Shown: one piece after another, positions 11,389 to 24,327 of the stretch | How the letters are laid out: every line of letters begins with the position of its first letter | Numbering within the stretch: the stretch's first letter is position 1 | NCBI RefSeq assembly: GCF_029892845.1 | Contig: NZ_JARXVT010000005.1 | Location: 57,468 to 121,467 of the forward strand | DNA: 64,000 nt | Origin: Aurantimicrobium minutum | GTDB taxonomy: Bacteria; Actinomycetota; Actinomycetes; Actinomycetales; Microbacteriaceae | Reading direction: 5' to 3' | The notes under the pieces: model-generated | What the model was told of the DNA's origin: nothing | Database searches by the model: none | What the model saw: only the letters and a program-made list of their open reading frames with translations | Program-made: the position numbers and the translations under genes

Positions 11389-12912
11389 ATGAAGCTCCAC
11401 AACGTCCGCGTCTACAAGAGTGAAGAAACTCTTGAGCGCAAAGATCAGCTGGCCTGGAAAATCGCCGAAGTAGCTTCTGATCCCGTTGCTGTCTCGGCAG
11501 AGGTAACTGAGATGGTGATTAACCGCATCATTGACAACGCATCTGTTGCTGTTGCCTCGCTCACACGTAAGCCTGTTGTCTCTGCGCGTTCGCAGGCACT
11601 CTCTCACCCCTCATCGACAGGTGGCAACGGCGCCAACCTGTTCGGTGAGCCACAGGATGTTCGCGTTTCACCTGAGTGGGCTGCCTGGGCGAACGGCGTT
11701 GCTGTTCGAGAACTCGACTACCACGACACCTTCTTGGCTGCTGAGTATTCTCACCCCGGTGACAACATTCCTCCCATCCTTGCTGTTGCACAGCATGTAG
11801 GTGTTTCTGGTGCTGACCTGGTTCGCGGTATTGCAACCGGTTACGAAATCCAGGTAGACCTCGTCAAGGCAATCTGCTTGCACAAACACAAGATTGACCA
11901 CGTTGCTCACCTAGGTCCCTCAGCTGCGGCTGGTATCGGAACAATGTTGAAGCTTCCTACCGAAACCATTTATCAGGCTGTTGGTCAGGCACTTCACACC
12001 ACGACCGCGACTCGTCAGTCACGTAAGGGTGAGATTTCTTCCTGGAAGGCACACGCTCCAGCATTCGCAGGAAAGATGGCTGTTGAGGCTGTCGACCGCG
12101 CAATGCGCGGCGAGACCAGCCCCACACCCATCTACGAAGGTGAAGACGGCGTCATCGCGTGGATGCTTGATGGTCCTTCTGCTTCATACGAAGTGCCACT
12201 TCCTGAAAAGGGCGAAGCCAAGCGTGGAATCCTCGACACCTATACCAAGGAACACTCAGCTGAGTATCAGGCACAGGCTCTGATTGACCTTGCACGCAAG
12301 CTCCACAATGAGCACCCCGAGGCAACCAACCCTGAGAACGTGAAGTCTGTTGTCATCCACACCTCACACCACACGCACTATGTCATCGGATCGGGTGCAA
12401 ACGACCCACAGAAGTATGACCCCACAGCAAGCCGTGAGACGTTGGATCACTCGATCCCTTACATCTTCACTGTTGCCCTGCAGGATGGCGCCTGGCACCA
12501 CGTGGACAGCTACGCACCTGCTCGCGCAGGTCGTGCAGACACCATCGCACTGTGGAACAAGACCACCACGTTGGAAGACGCTGAGTGGACTCGTCGCTAT
12601 CACTCCGAAGACCCTGCTGTGAAGGCATTCGGTGGCCGCGTGGAGATCACCCTCAACGATGGAACAGTCATTGTGGACGAGCTCGCAGTTGCAGATGCTC
12701 ACCCACTCGGTGCGCGTCCCTTCGCTCGTGAGCAGTACATCAACAAGTTCCGCATTCTCGCTGACGGTGTTATCGAAGATGCAGAGGTTGAGCGCTTCTT
12801 GGCGCTCGTTCAGCGCCTGCCAGAACTCACCGCTGAGGAGATCGGTGGCCTGACAGTGACCGCTCAGGCTGGCGTTCTCGCTTCCGCACCACTTCCCCAA
12901 GGTCTGTTCTAA
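11389..12912 (+). CDS. prpD: 2-methylcitrate dehydratase (MmgE/PrpD family)
   Basis: Protein of 507 residues, full length for the MmgE/PrpD family. It starts with ATG after GAAGGGAAA. It should dehydrate 2-methylcitrate to 2-methylaconitate in the cytoplasmic methylcitrate cycle, which removes toxic propionyl-CoA. Recognisable stretches are [19 protein letters not shown] near residues 106-124 and [18 protein letters not shown] near residues 165-182. It is the first enzyme gene after gntR (32-base gap) and shares one base with prpB (TAATG). No separate acnD or aconitase is seen in the window, consistent with the PrpD route. Confidence 0.92.
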   Translation: MKLHNVRVYKSEETLERKDQLAWKIAEVASDPVAVSAEVTEMVINRIIDNASVAVASLTRKPVVSARSQALSHPSSTGGNGANLFGEPQDVRVSPEWAAWANGVAVRELDYHDTFLAAEYSHPGDNIPPILAVAQHVGVSGADLVRGIATGYEIQVDLVKAICLHKHKIDHVAHLGPSAAAGIGTMLKLPTETIYQAVGQALHTTTATRQSRKGEISSWKAHAPAFAGKMAVEAVDRAMRGETSPTPIYEGEDGVIAWMLDGPSASYEVPLPEKGEAKRGILDTYTKEHSAEYQAQALIDLARKLHNEHPEATNPENVKSVVIHTSHHTHYVIGSGANDPQKYDPTASRETLDHSIPYIFTVALQDGAWHHVDSYAPARAGRADTIALWNKTTTLEDAEWTRRYHSEDPAVKAFGGRVEITLNDGTVIVDELAVADAHPLGARPFAREQYINKFRILADGVIEDAEVERFLALVQRLPELTAEEIGGLTVTAQAGVLASAPLPQGLF

Positions 12913-13823
12913 TGCTGTATGCCAAGACAACACCTGCAGAGAAGCGTCGTCTTTTCCGTGAGCGTTTAGCAACCGGCGAACTCCTGCAGTTCCCTGGAGC
13001 TTTCAACCCACTCTCGGCCAAGCTCATTCAGAGCAAGGGATTTGATGGCGTATATATCTCTGGTGCTGTCTTGGCAGCAGACCTTGGTCTGCCTGACATT
13101 GGCTTGACCACACTGACTGAGGTTGCTGGTCGCGGTCAGCAGATTGCGCGCATGACCGATCTTCCCGCTCTGATCGATGCAGATACAGGTTTTGGCGAAC
13201 CCCTCAATCTGGCTCGCACCGTGCAGACACTCGAAGATGCTGGTGTTGCCGGCCTACACATTGAGGACCAGCACAACCCCAAGAGGTGCGGCCACCTCGA
13301 CGGCAAGAACGTTGTAGATGACAACACTGCCATCAAGCGCATCAAGGCAGCTGTGGATGCACGTCGAGACGAGAACCTTCTCATCATGGCTCGCACAGAC
13401 ATTCGTGCAGTTGAAGGCCTTGATGCGGCAATCGATCGCGCCAAAATGCTGGTCGATGCTGGCGCAGATGCCATCTTCCCTGAAGCTATGAAGGACCTCA
13501 GTGAGTTCGCCGCCATGCGCGAAGCTCTCGATGTTCCTGTGCTGGCCAACATGACTGAGTTTGGCAAGAGCGAGCTTTTCACCACACAGCAGCTCTCAGA
13601 TATCGGTATCAACATCGTGATTTACCCTGTTTCGCTGTTGCGACTGGCGATGGGATCCGCTGTTCGCGGACTTGATTCACTCAACGAAACGGGTTCATTC
13701 CAGGCATCTGTGCCTGAGATGCAGACCCGTGCAGCTCTCTACGAAACTCTCGACTACGAGGAATACAACCACTTCGATTCAGGAATTTTCAACTTCGACC
13801 TGAGTACCCACACCAAGCACTAG
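12912..13823 (+). CDS. prpB: Methylisocitrate lyase
   Basis: Protein of 303 residues in the isocitrate lyase / PEP mutase superfamily. It splits 2-methylisocitrate into pyruvate and succinate, the last step of the methylcitrate cycle. The catalytic-cysteine motif appears as KRCGH near residue 124, where the family usually has KKCGH, and metal-binding acidic residues are in LIDADTGFG near residues 86-95. The substrate-type segment MTEFGKSE is also present near residue 216. The start codon overlaps the prpD stop by one base, so coupling is likely. Confidence 0.94.
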   Translation: MLYAKTTPAEKRRLFRERLATGELLQFPGAFNPLSAKLIQSKGFDGVYISGAVLAADLGLPDIGLTTLTEVAGRGQQIARMTDLPALIDADTGFGEPLNLARTVQTLEDAGVAGLHIEDQHNPKRCGHLDGKNVVDDNTAIKRIKAAVDARRDENLLIMARTDIRAVEGLDAAIDRAKMLVDAGADAIFPEAMKDLSEFAAMREALDVPVLANMTEFGKSELFTTQQLSDIGINIVIYPVSLLRLAMGSAVRGLDSLNETGSFQASVPEMQTRAALYETLDYEEYNHFDSGIFNFDLSTHTKH

Positions 13824-13845
13824 CACTCTCTGTGAGGAATACGAC

Positions 13846-14970
13846 ATGACTGAACAACCCCAGATCTTCAAAGGCCTTGCCGGTGTCGTCGTTGACGCCA
13901 CCGCTGTTTCCAAGGTGAACCCGGAAACCAACTCGCTGCTCTACCGCGGATACCCCGTTCAGGAACTTGCTGCAAGCAAGAGCTTTGAAGAGGTCGCATG
14001 GCTGCTCTGGCATGGCGAGCTCCCTACCGCCGCAGAGCTGGCTGGGTTCCAGAAGTCGGAGCGCGCACAGCGCGCACTCGATGCCAATGTGAAGCGCGTC
14101 ATTGACGAGCTTCCCTTGACCGCACACCCCATGGATGTCGTTCGCACCGCAGTGAGCGTCATTGGTGCTTCTGACCCCAACACAGATGATTCTTCACCCG
14201 AGGGCAACCTCGCCAAGAGCATCACCTTGTTTGCCAAGCTTCCTGCGATTGTGTCCTATGACCAGCGCCGCCGCCGTGGCGAGGGTGTCATTGAACCTCG
14301 CGAAGACCTTGATTACTCTGCAAACTTCCTCTGGATGAGCTTCGGCGAGATCCCAGATGACATTGTTGTGGATGCGTTCCGCGTCTCGCTGATTTTGTAT
14401 GCAGAACACTCCTTCAATGCCTCTACCTTCACCGCTCGTGTGATCACCTCGACACTGTCTGATCTCTACTCGGCAGTAACCGGCGCAATTGGCGCGCTCA
14501 AGGGACCACTTCACGGTGGTGCCAATGAAGCAGTGCTTCACATCTTCAACGAGATTGGTTTCGGACCTGACTCCGCTGCTCGCTCAGAAGCATGGCTTGA
14601 ACAGGCTTTGGTAGAGAAGCGCAAGATCATGGGCTTCGGACACCGCGTCTACAAGAAGGGCGACTCTCGCGTTCCCACCATGCGTAAGTCCATGGTTGAA
14701 CTCATTGAGTACTACAACCGCCCCGATGTTCTAGACCTCTACGAAGGCCTTGAGGCAGCGATGACGGAGAGGAAGGGAATCCTTCCCAACCTCGATTACC
14801 CCTCTGGGCCCGCGTATCACTTGATGGGTTTTGACACCTTAACATTCACCCCAATTTTCGTGGCAGCACGAATCACCGGTTGGACTGCGCACATCATGGA
14901 GCAGCTCCAAGCAAACGCACTGATCCGCCCGTTGTCGGCCTACAACGGCGTGGATGAACGTCACCTCTAA
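13846..14970 (+). CDS. prpC: 2-methylcitrate synthase
   Basis: Citrate-synthase family protein of 374 residues, the short length typical of methylcitrate synthases. It condenses propionyl-CoA with oxaloacetate. Active-site motifs are LHGGANEAV near residues 222-230 (first histidine) and MGFGHRVYKKGDSR near residues 260-273 (second histidine); a conserved aspartate lies in the C-terminal third. It follows prpB after 22 bases with a GTGAGGAATA leader and ends before a strong terminator. A citrate synthase role cannot be excluded from sequence alone, but the operon context argues for methylcitrate. Confidence 0.92.
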   Translation: MTEQPQIFKGLAGVVVDATAVSKVNPETNSLLYRGYPVQELAASKSFEEVAWLLWHGELPTAAELAGFQKSERAQRALDANVKRVIDELPLTAHPMDVVRTAVSVIGASDPNTDDSSPEGNLAKSITLFAKLPAIVSYDQRRRRGEGVIEPREDLDYSANFLWMSFGEIPDDIVVDAFRVSLILYAEHSFNASTFTARVITSTLSDLYSAVTGAIGALKGPLHGGANEAVLHIFNEIGFGPDSAARSEAWLEQALVEKRKIMGFGHRVYKKGDSRVPTMRKSMVELIEYYNRPDVLDLYEGLEAAMTERKGILPNLDYPSGPAYHLMGFDTLTFTPIFVAARITGWTAHIMEQLQANALIRPLSAYNGVDERHL

Positions 14971-14985
14971 ACACATTGAGGTATC

Positions 14986-15026
14986 AAGAAAACCTTGTGG
15001 GATCGTCTCTCCCGCAAGGTTTTCTT
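14986..15026 (+). terminator. Terminator of gntR-prpDBC
   Basis: Inverted repeat AAGAAAACCTTG...CAAGGTTTTCTT, extended by GGG/CCC near the loop, directly after prpC. The 3' arm is T-rich (TTTTCTT). It isolates the propionate block from the tlyA cluster. Confidence 0.88.
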
Positions 15027-15053
15027 AACTTAACCGTGCGATAACCTTGAACT

Positions 15054-15218
15054 ATGAGCACTCCTGAAAACCCCCAGAGTCCCGCAGACGGCGAATTGGT
15101 CTCTGCTCTCTCGGTCGTTGAAGGACAGCCCTTAGAAACTCGAGCCGAGGGTTACGCCAAGCTCTATGACGAGCTGCGTGCACAGCTCGAAGGCGGCGAC
15201 ATTCCCGCCCGTGACTAG
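15054..15218 (+). CDS. Small conserved protein before tlyA (54 residues)
   Basis: A short reading frame starting MSTPENPQSP and ending GGDIPARD. It is acidic and has no membrane segment. Its stop lies 8 bases inside the next gene: tlyA starts with a GTG at 15211 and this frame stops at 15218, a translational-coupling overlap. A small gene stands at the same place in mycobacteria (Rv1693, between the phosphatase gene and tlyA), which supports it as real. Its middle (EGYAKLYDELRAQLEGG) looks helical. The function is unknown. Confidence 0.72.
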   Translation: MSTPENPQSPADGELVSALSVVEGQPLETRAEGYAKLYDELRAQLEGGDIPARD

Positions 15219-16011
15219 TCAACGTCTGGACGCCGCCCTCGCAGAGCGCGGCCTGGCGCGTTCGCGCACACATGCAGCAACCCTCATTGCTGAAGGTTTT
15301 GTTCGTGTGGGTGGCAAAGTCGTGAACAAAGCTTCAACCAAGGTTGACGAGACTGTCGAGCTCAGTGTTGATGGTGCAGATCACTATGTTTCTCGTGCGG
15401 CACACAAACTCATTGCCGGGCTAGAAGGCTTCGGCATTGATGTGAAGGGCCGCAATGCCTTTGATGTGGGTGCCAGCACAGGTGGATTCACTCAAGTGCT
15501 TCTCGAGCGCGGAGCAGAGCTCGTTGTTGCCCTTGACGTGGGCCACGGTCAGCTCTCACCTCGTATTCGTTCAGATGAGCGTGTGCTTGTCGTTGAAGGG
15601 GTCAATGCCAAGAACCTTGACCAGAGTCAACTCTCTGGCTTAGTGAAGCGTGACTTCACCGCAGACATCGTTGTGGCTGATCTATCTTTCATCTCCCTGA
15701 CTCATGTCATGGCAGCGCTCAAAGCGTGTGCAACATCCACTGCTGACTATGTTTTGCTGGTCAAGCCACAGTTTGAAGTTGGTCGCACCGGTGTCAAAGA
15801 AGGCATTGTGACCAACCCTGCTCTGCGTGAAGATGCAGTGATGGCGGTGCTGTGGTCGGCCTTCGATAATGGCTTAGGTGTCTGTGGCATCTTGTCCTCC
15901 CCAATCCTGGGGGGAGCGGGTAATCACGAGTATGTGCTCTGGCTCCGTGCGGATAGTCAGTCGAATCCGTCAGAATGGACTCAACAGGTTCACCAACTGG
16001 CAGGAGCATGA
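15211..16011 (+). CDS. tlyA: TlyA family rRNA (cytidine-2'-O)-methyltransferase
   Basis: Protein of 266 residues from GTG 15211. A longer frame from 15166 would sit on top of the small upstream gene, and the true family N-terminus (SQRLDAALAERGL) begins right at this GTG. Residues 1-62 form an S4 RNA-binding domain. The rest is an FtsJ/RrmJ-type methyltransferase with the SAM-binding stretch AFDVGASTGGFTQVLL near residues 83-98. TlyA methylates cytidines of 16S and 23S rRNA; in mycobacteria this gives sensitivity to capreomycin and viomycin. It overlaps nadK by 4 nt (ATGA). Confidence 0.92.
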   Translation: MTSQRLDAALAERGLARSRTHAATLIAEGFVRVGGKVVNKASTKVDETVELSVDGADHYVSRAAHKLIAGLEGFGIDVKGRNAFDVGASTGGFTQVLLERGAELVVALDVGHGQLSPRIRSDERVLVVEGVNAKNLDQSQLSGLVKRDFTADIVVADLSFISLTHVMAALKACATSTADYVLLVKPQFEVGRTGVKEGIVTNPALREDAVMAVLWSAFDNGLGVCGILSSPILGGAGNHEYVLWLRADSQSNPSEWTQQVHQLAGA

Positions 16012-16921
16012 CAATGAGCGCAGCACAACGCTTCATTCTCGTTGTCTCTCACGCTGCCCAGCAGGCAACCCTTGAGGCTGCCGTTGAGGTGTGTCAGCAG
16101 ATTCAGTCTCAGGGTGCCGTTCCTGTGTTGCGTGAACTCGAAGTAGCTCCTGTCCTCGAGTTGGCCCCAGAACTCACCTCGCTCATGACGCTTGAAAAAG
16201 ATGTTGCTGTTACTCAGATCGAATGCGCCATTGTTGTCGGCGGAGACGGGACCATTCTTCGTGCCGCAGAACTGCTTCGTGGTGCATCGGTCCCCATGCT
16301 GGGTGTGAACACAGGACACGTTGGTTTCTTGGCAGAAACCGAACGTGACTCTATTCCTCAGACTGTTGCACGTGTTCTTGCGAAGGATTACCAGGTAGAA
16401 GAGCGATCCACGCTTTCGGTTCGTGTCAAGGTGGCCAATGAGGTTGTCTTTGAAACCTGGGCGCTCAATGAAGCAACTGTGGAGAAGGCAAGCCGTGAGC
16501 GCATGCTCGAGGTCGTCATCGAGGTTGACCGCCGACCGCTCTCCAGCTTTGGTTGCGATGGTGTTGTGATGAGCACACCCACAGGTTCAACTGCGTACAA
16601 CTTCTCAGCCGGTGGCCCTGTCGTCTGGCCCACCGTAGACGCCATGGTTTTGGTCCCACTTTCTGCGCACGCCCTATTTGCTCGTCCTCTTGTGGTGGGT
16701 CCTGAGTCAGTCTTTGCCGTGGAAATCATTGAACGTCGCAGCGGTCACGGTGTGCTGTGGTGTGACGGTCGTCGTACACGCAATCTGCCACCAGGTGCTC
16801 GTGTGATTGTGAAGAAGTCACCCACGCCAGTTCTACTTGCGCGCTTCCATGCTGAAGCTTTCACGGATCGTTTGGTGGAGAAGTTTGACCTTCCCGTCAC
16901 TGGATGGCGAGGACCGGGCGA

Positions 16922-16925
<4 letters not shown>
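16008..16925 (+). CDS. nadK: NAD kinase
   Basis: Protein of 305 residues that phosphorylates NAD to NADP. The diagnostic GGDGT motif is near residue 77, followed by the NTGHVGFLAE loop and the catalytic NE motif in ALNEATVEKASRERM. The later GSTAYNFSAGGP glycine-rich segment is also typical. The chosen ATG overlaps the tlyA stop and has CAGGAGC before it; an ATG two codons later is an alternative. By position it corresponds to mycobacterial ppnK (Rv1695). Confidence 0.95.
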
Positions 16926-20301
<3,376 letters not shown>

Positions 20302-20302
20302 C

Positions 20303-20968
20303 GTGTCTGACACCAACGCGGAAGGTCTGGTTGACCAGCCTGCCGAGGTGACAATCACCGAACGCGAAACTGTGTTCACCGGTCGTGTGTGGAACATCGA
20401 GCACGAACGTTTTGAATACAACGGACACGTTATTGCTCGTGACTACGTCGATCACACAGGTGCAGTTGCTGTTATTGCGTTAGACGATAACGACCGCTTC
20501 ATTGCCATCCAGCAGTACCGTCACCCCATTCGCACTCGCGAATGGGAGATTCCGGCAGGACTGCTGGATATTGCTGGAGAAAGTGCACTTCTGGCAGCGC
20601 AGCGTGAACTCGCTGAAGAAGTAGATCTGCAGGCGGACTCGTGGTCAGTGCTCTCGGATTACTACACCTCACCTGGTGGCTCGAATGAGATCGTGCGCAT
20701 TTTCCTTGCTCGTGACCTTCACAACACTCCTGTTCCTTTTGAACGAAGTGAAGAAGAAGCAGACATGGAATTGCGCTGGGTAAGCCTCGATGAAGCTCAT
20801 GATGCGGTTCTCTCCGGAAACGTGAGTAACTCGATTTTTCAGATAGCAGTGTTGAACGCTTTTGCTTCTCGGGCACGTGGCTGGGACACCCTACGTCCCG
20901 GAGATGCTCCCTGGGCAATGCGCGAACACCGCGATGCTTCCGGCTCGGGAGCTTCCTGGCAGGCCTAA
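20303..20968 (+). CDS. NUDIX hydrolase, ADP-ribose pyrophosphatase type
   Basis: Protein of 221 residues starting with GTG immediately after pyrG. The longer frame from 20081 overlaps pyrG and is rejected. The Nudix box runs from GLLDIAGE through AAQRELAEEVDL near residues 87-110. The family substrate, by analogy to the gene at the same place in mycobacteria (Rv1700), is ADP-ribose, cleaved to AMP and ribose 5-phosphate; this is inferred. It sits between pyrG and xerD as in other actinobacteria. Confidence 0.9.
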   Translation: MSDTNAEGLVDQPAEVTITERETVFTGRVWNIEHERFEYNGHVIARDYVDHTGAVAVIALDDNDRFIAIQQYRHPIRTREWEIPAGLLDIAGESALLAAQRELAEEVDLQADSWSVLSDYYTSPGGSNEIVRIFLARDLHNTPVPFERSEEEADMELRWVSLDEAHDAVLSGNVSNSIFQIAVLNAFASRARGWDTLRPGDAPWAMREHRDASGSGASWQA

Positions 20969-20986
20969 GCCAGTGCAGTACTGACC

Positions 20987-21910
20987 ATGAACCTGCAACG
21001 AGCACGCGATAACTACCTGAGATATGTCGCCATTGAGCGCGGACTCTCTCAGAACACGGTTTCTGCCTACACGCGCGACATCGATGCGTATTTAGCGTGG
21101 TTGGGGGAGCGGGGCACAACCGAGGCGGATGCAATTACGTTGCCCGATGTGAGTGCCTATGTTCAGTGGTTGGCCACCCGCAGCGAAAGCCCGTTGACGT
21201 CTTCTAGTCAGTCCCGCACCCTCAGCTCCATCAAGGGATTCCACAAGTTCCTGGTGGAAGAGAACATTGTGGAGCACAACGTCACTGCAGATGTGAACCC
21301 CCCTAAACTCCCTAAGCGCCTCCCCAAAGCCATCACCGTCGAACAGATGTCGGCATTGATTGCCGCCACCGACGGTGAAGATGAAGTCCGTGTGCGAGAC
21401 AAAGCGCTCTTGGAGCTGCTTTATGCCACGGGTGCGCGTATTTCTGAGGCCGTGGGGCTCAACGTGGATGATGTCACCGTGAGTGAAGGCATGATTCGCC
21501 TGCGCGGTAAAGGCGGAAAGCAGCGCATCGTTCCAGTGGGTTCATTCGCACAAGCAGCGCTCGATGCCTATTTAGTTCGCGTGCGCCCGGGGTTCTCGGC
21601 TCGAGGAAAGTCCACGCCCGCTCTGTTCTTGGGCCCTAGAGGAGCGCGTGTGAGCCGCCAGATGGCTTGGCTCATCATTCGTGAGGCAGGGGAGCGGGCA
21701 CAGCTCGATATTGAGCTCTCGCCGCACACTTTTAGACACTCATTTGCTACCCACTTGTTAGCCGGTGGAGCAGATGTTCGTGTGGTGCAAGAACTACTGG
21801 GACATGCCTCGGTGGCAACGACTCAGATCTATACGCTGGTGACTGCAGATACTCTTCGTGAGACCTACATCACGGCGCATCCACGCGCACAGTCCAGCGC
21901 ACAGAAGTAA
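20987..21910 (+). CDS. xerD: Site-specific tyrosine recombinase XerD
   Basis: Recombinase of 307 residues, the family's normal length. The N-terminal SAM-like core-binding domain covers residues 1-95. The catalytic arginine is in TGARISEAVGL near residue 149, the HTFRHSFATHLL block supplies histidine and the second arginine near residues 247-258, and the nucleophilic tyrosine is in TTQIYT near residue 284. With XerC it resolves chromosome dimers at dif. No dif site was recognised in the window. Confidence 0.94.
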   Translation: MNLQRARDNYLRYVAIERGLSQNTVSAYTRDIDAYLAWLGERGTTEADAITLPDVSAYVQWLATRSESPLTSSSQSRTLSSIKGFHKFLVEENIVEHNVTADVNPPKLPKRLPKAITVEQMSALIAATDGEDEVRVRDKALLELLYATGARISEAVGLNVDDVTVSEGMIRLRGKGGKQRIVPVGSFAQAALDAYLVRVRPGFSARGKSTPALFLGPRGARVSRQMAWLIIREAGERAQLDIELSPHTFRHSFATHLLAGGADVRVVQELLGHASVATTQIYTLVTADTLRETYITAHPRAQSSAQK

Positions 21911-22018
21911 CCACAGAAATTCCGCCCCAGAACTAGCTAGAATGGGCATCACGGCAGTTCAGTGACGATCGTTTCTCATTGCCCATATTTTGCTCAATCT
22001 CACAGTGGGGACACTCGA

Positions 22019-22879
22019 GTGGTTACGTACAAGAACGGCGTGAAAGTCGGCCCAACTGGACGTCCCTTGAAAGACTTCCCCGTTCCAGCTCCGTTGACTT
22101 CTCACGGTCCTGCACGCATCATCTCCATGTCCAACCAAAAAGGTGGCGTGGGCAAGACCACCACGAGCATCAACCTGGCTGCAGCTTTGGCAGAATACGG
22201 CCGCAAGGTCTTGGCCGTGGACTTTGACCCACAGGGTGCTCTCTCTGCTGGTTTGGGTATTCAGACCCACGACGTCCCCACCATCTACGACCTCATGCGC
22301 GGGTCGGTCAAGGACACCAAGGCAGCTATTCAGCACTCCAAGGTCCCAAACTTGGACGTCATCCCAGCCAACATCGACCTCTCTGCTGCCGAAGTTCACC
22401 TCATTAACGAGGTTGCACGAGAGCAGATCCTTGCTGGTGTGCTGCGCCAGGTGAAGAACGACTACGACGTCATCTTCATTGACTGCCAGCCTTCTCTCGG
22501 CCTCTTGACTGTGAACTCGCTCACCGCGGCTCACGGCGTCATTATTCCTTTGGCCACTGAGTTCTTCGCTCTGCGCGGTGTTGCATTGCTCATTGAAACC
22601 ATCGACAAGGTCAAGGAACGTTTGAACCCTGCCATCGAGCTCGATGCCATTGTTCCCACGATGTTTGATCCCCGCACTCTGCACTCGCAGGAAGTTATGG
22701 AGCGTGTTGTGGAGACTTTCGGTGACAAAGTAACTGACACCGTCATTGGGCGCACAGTGAAATTCCCTGATGCTTCAGTTGCAGGTGTTCCTATAACTGA
22801 GTTTGCCCCTGAGCACGCTTCCGCGAAGGCTTACCGCCAGCTCGCTCGTGAACTGATCGAACGCGGTGTCGTCGCTTAG
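22019..22879 (+). CDS. ParA/Soj family chromosome-partition ATPase
   Basis: ATPase of 286 residues from the GTG at 22019 (GTGGTTACG), which has GGGG 8-10 bases before it. The frame stays open to 21962, but TAGAAT near 21948 looks like a -10 box that would put the transcript start before 22019. The deviant Walker A is SNQKGGVGKTTTSINLAAAL near residues 39-58, followed by VDFDPQGALSAGLG. It is the scpA-linked ParA copy of actinobacteria (Rv1708 position). No parB is next to it. It overlaps scpA by 14 nt. Confidence 0.9.
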   Translation: MVTYKNGVKVGPTGRPLKDFPVPAPLTSHGPARIISMSNQKGGVGKTTTSINLAAALAEYGRKVLAVDFDPQGALSAGLGIQTHDVPTIYDLMRGSVKDTKAAIQHSKVPNLDVIPANIDLSAAEVHLINEVAREQILAGVLRQVKNDYDVIFIDCQPSLGLLTVNSLTAAHGVIIPLATEFFALRGVALLIETIDKVKERLNPAIELDAIVPTMFDPRTLHSQEVMERVVETFGDKVTDTVIGRTVKFPDASVAGVPITEFAPEHASAKAYRQLARELIERGVVA

Positions 22880-23705
22880 CGAAGCCACCACTGACGCTGT
22901 CGACGCACCTGAAGAGGTCGTCGACGGCGGTTTTCGTGTTGCCGTGGGTGAGTTCGAAGGTCCCTTTGACCTGCTGTTAAGCCTGATTTCCAAGCACGAG
23001 CTCGACATCACAGAGATATCCCTCAGCGTCGTGACCGACGAATTCATTCAATACCTCAAGACCTTAGATCTCGAGAAAGAGCTTGACGCTGCCACCGAGT
23101 TCCTCGTCATCGCTGCCACGCTCCTTGACCTCAAGGTTGCTGGGCTTCTTCCTCAAGGTGAAGTTGTCGATGCAGAAGACGCAGCTCTCTTTGAAGCCCG
23201 AGACCTGCTCTTTGCCCGACTGTTGCAATACCGCGCCTTCAAGGACGTGGCTAAGTGGTTCAGCGAGAACCTCGACGCGGAATCAACCCGTCACATGCGC
23301 ACAGTGCGCTTGGAAGATCGTTTCCGCAAACAGGTTCCTGAACTGATCTGGAACACCAGTGTTGACGACTTCGCGGCGTTGGCCATGCTGGCCATGGCGC
23401 CGCGTGAGATCCCCGTGGTGGGACTCGATCACCTGCACGCACCACTGGTGAGTATTCGTGAGCAGGCAGCCACTGTGGTGACCAAGCTACGTCAAGGAAA
23501 GCCCATGACCTTCCGTGAACTCGTGGCAGACGCAGCTGTTGCCGGGGTCATCGTGGCGAGATTCCTTGCAGTGCTGGAGCTCTACCGCCACGCAGCTATT
23601 ACTTTTGCCCAGGATGAACCCTTGGGAGATCTGACAATCGAATGGACCGCCACTAACTGGTCCGATGAGAACCTCGCCAACTTGGGGGCTGACTATGACC
23701 GCTAA
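22866..23705 (+). CDS. scpA: Segregation and condensation protein A
   Basis: Kleisin subunit of the SMC-ScpAB condensin, 279 residues. The N-terminal FEGPFDLLLSLISKHELDI motif (about residues 29-47) contacts SMC, and a winged-helix segment lies near the C-terminus. It starts with GTG inside the end of the parA gene and overlaps scpB by 11 nt, so the three genes are tightly coupled. Confidence 0.94.
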   Translation: MSSLSEATTDAVDAPEEVVDGGFRVAVGEFEGPFDLLLSLISKHELDITEISLSVVTDEFIQYLKTLDLEKELDAATEFLVIAATLLDLKVAGLLPQGEVVDAEDAALFEARDLLFARLLQYRAFKDVAKWFSENLDAESTRHMRTVRLEDRFRKQVPELIWNTSVDDFAALAMLAMAPREIPVVGLDHLHAPLVSIREQAATVVTKLRQGKPMTFRELVADAAVAGVIVARFLAVLELYRHAAITFAQDEPLGDLTIEWTATNWSDENLANLGADYDR

Positions 23706-24327
23706 TGAAGAAATTGTTGAAGAAGTGACAGTCGAAGACGTTGTAGATGCCACCGTTGCCGAACACGTGCCTGTGGTGGATGTAGAGCGTGCCATCGAGG
23801 CGATTCTCATGATCGCGGATGAGCCACAGTCCATGGTCTCTATCGCCACCGCCATGAGTGTCCCCGTCAAAGCTGTCAAGCAGGCCATTGAGAACCTGGT
23901 GAACGACTACAACGGAGCCAACGGGGGAGTTGAGCGCGGTTTTGAACTTCGCGAAGTAGGCGGCGGATGGCGCTTATATGTTCGTGAAAGCTATGACCAC
24001 GTCGTTGCAGACTTCGTTCTGACCCAAAACCCCACCAAGCTGTCTCAAGCAGCACTGGAAACTCTGGCTGTTATTGCTTACAAGCAGCCCATTAGCCGTG
24101 GTCAGATTGCCCAGATCCGTGCTGTGAACGTGGATTCGGTTGTGCGCACTCTCCTGAGTCGTGGTCTCATCACTGAAGTCTCGAGTGACGCTGAGACAGG
24201 TGCGATTCTGTATGGCACCAGCGACTTGCTCCTGCAGCAGTTGGGTATCAACTCACTGGATGAGCTTCCGCTCATCTCGCCACTGTTGCCAGACGGCCAG
24301 GAAGGCTTCGATGTCGACGCTTCGTAG
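23695..24327 (+). CDS. scpB: Segregation and condensation protein B
   Basis: Partner of ScpA, 210 residues. The start is the ATG at 23695, 11 nt before the scpA stop; an earlier ATG at 23665 lies deeper inside scpA. Residues 1-30 are a very acidic extension, followed by two winged-helix domains. The conserved block KLSQAALETLAVIAYKQPISRGQIAQIR is near residues 113-140. It ends in a 17 nt overlap with rluB. Confidence 0.93.
   Translation: MTANEEIVEEVTVEDVVDATVAEHVPVVDVERAIEAILMIADEPQSMVSIATAMSVPVKAVKQAIENLVNDYNGANGGVERGFELREVGGGWRLYVRESYDHVVADFVLTQNPTKLSQAALETLAVIAYKQPISRGQIAQIRAVNVDSVVRTLLSRGLITEVSSDAETGAILYGTSDLLLQQLGINSLDELPLISPLLPDGQEGFDVDAS

Noticed and set aside
20303..22018. A dif or attachment site near xerD
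   Set aside because: No 28-bp dif-like sequence with the two XerC/XerD half-sites was recognised near the gene.
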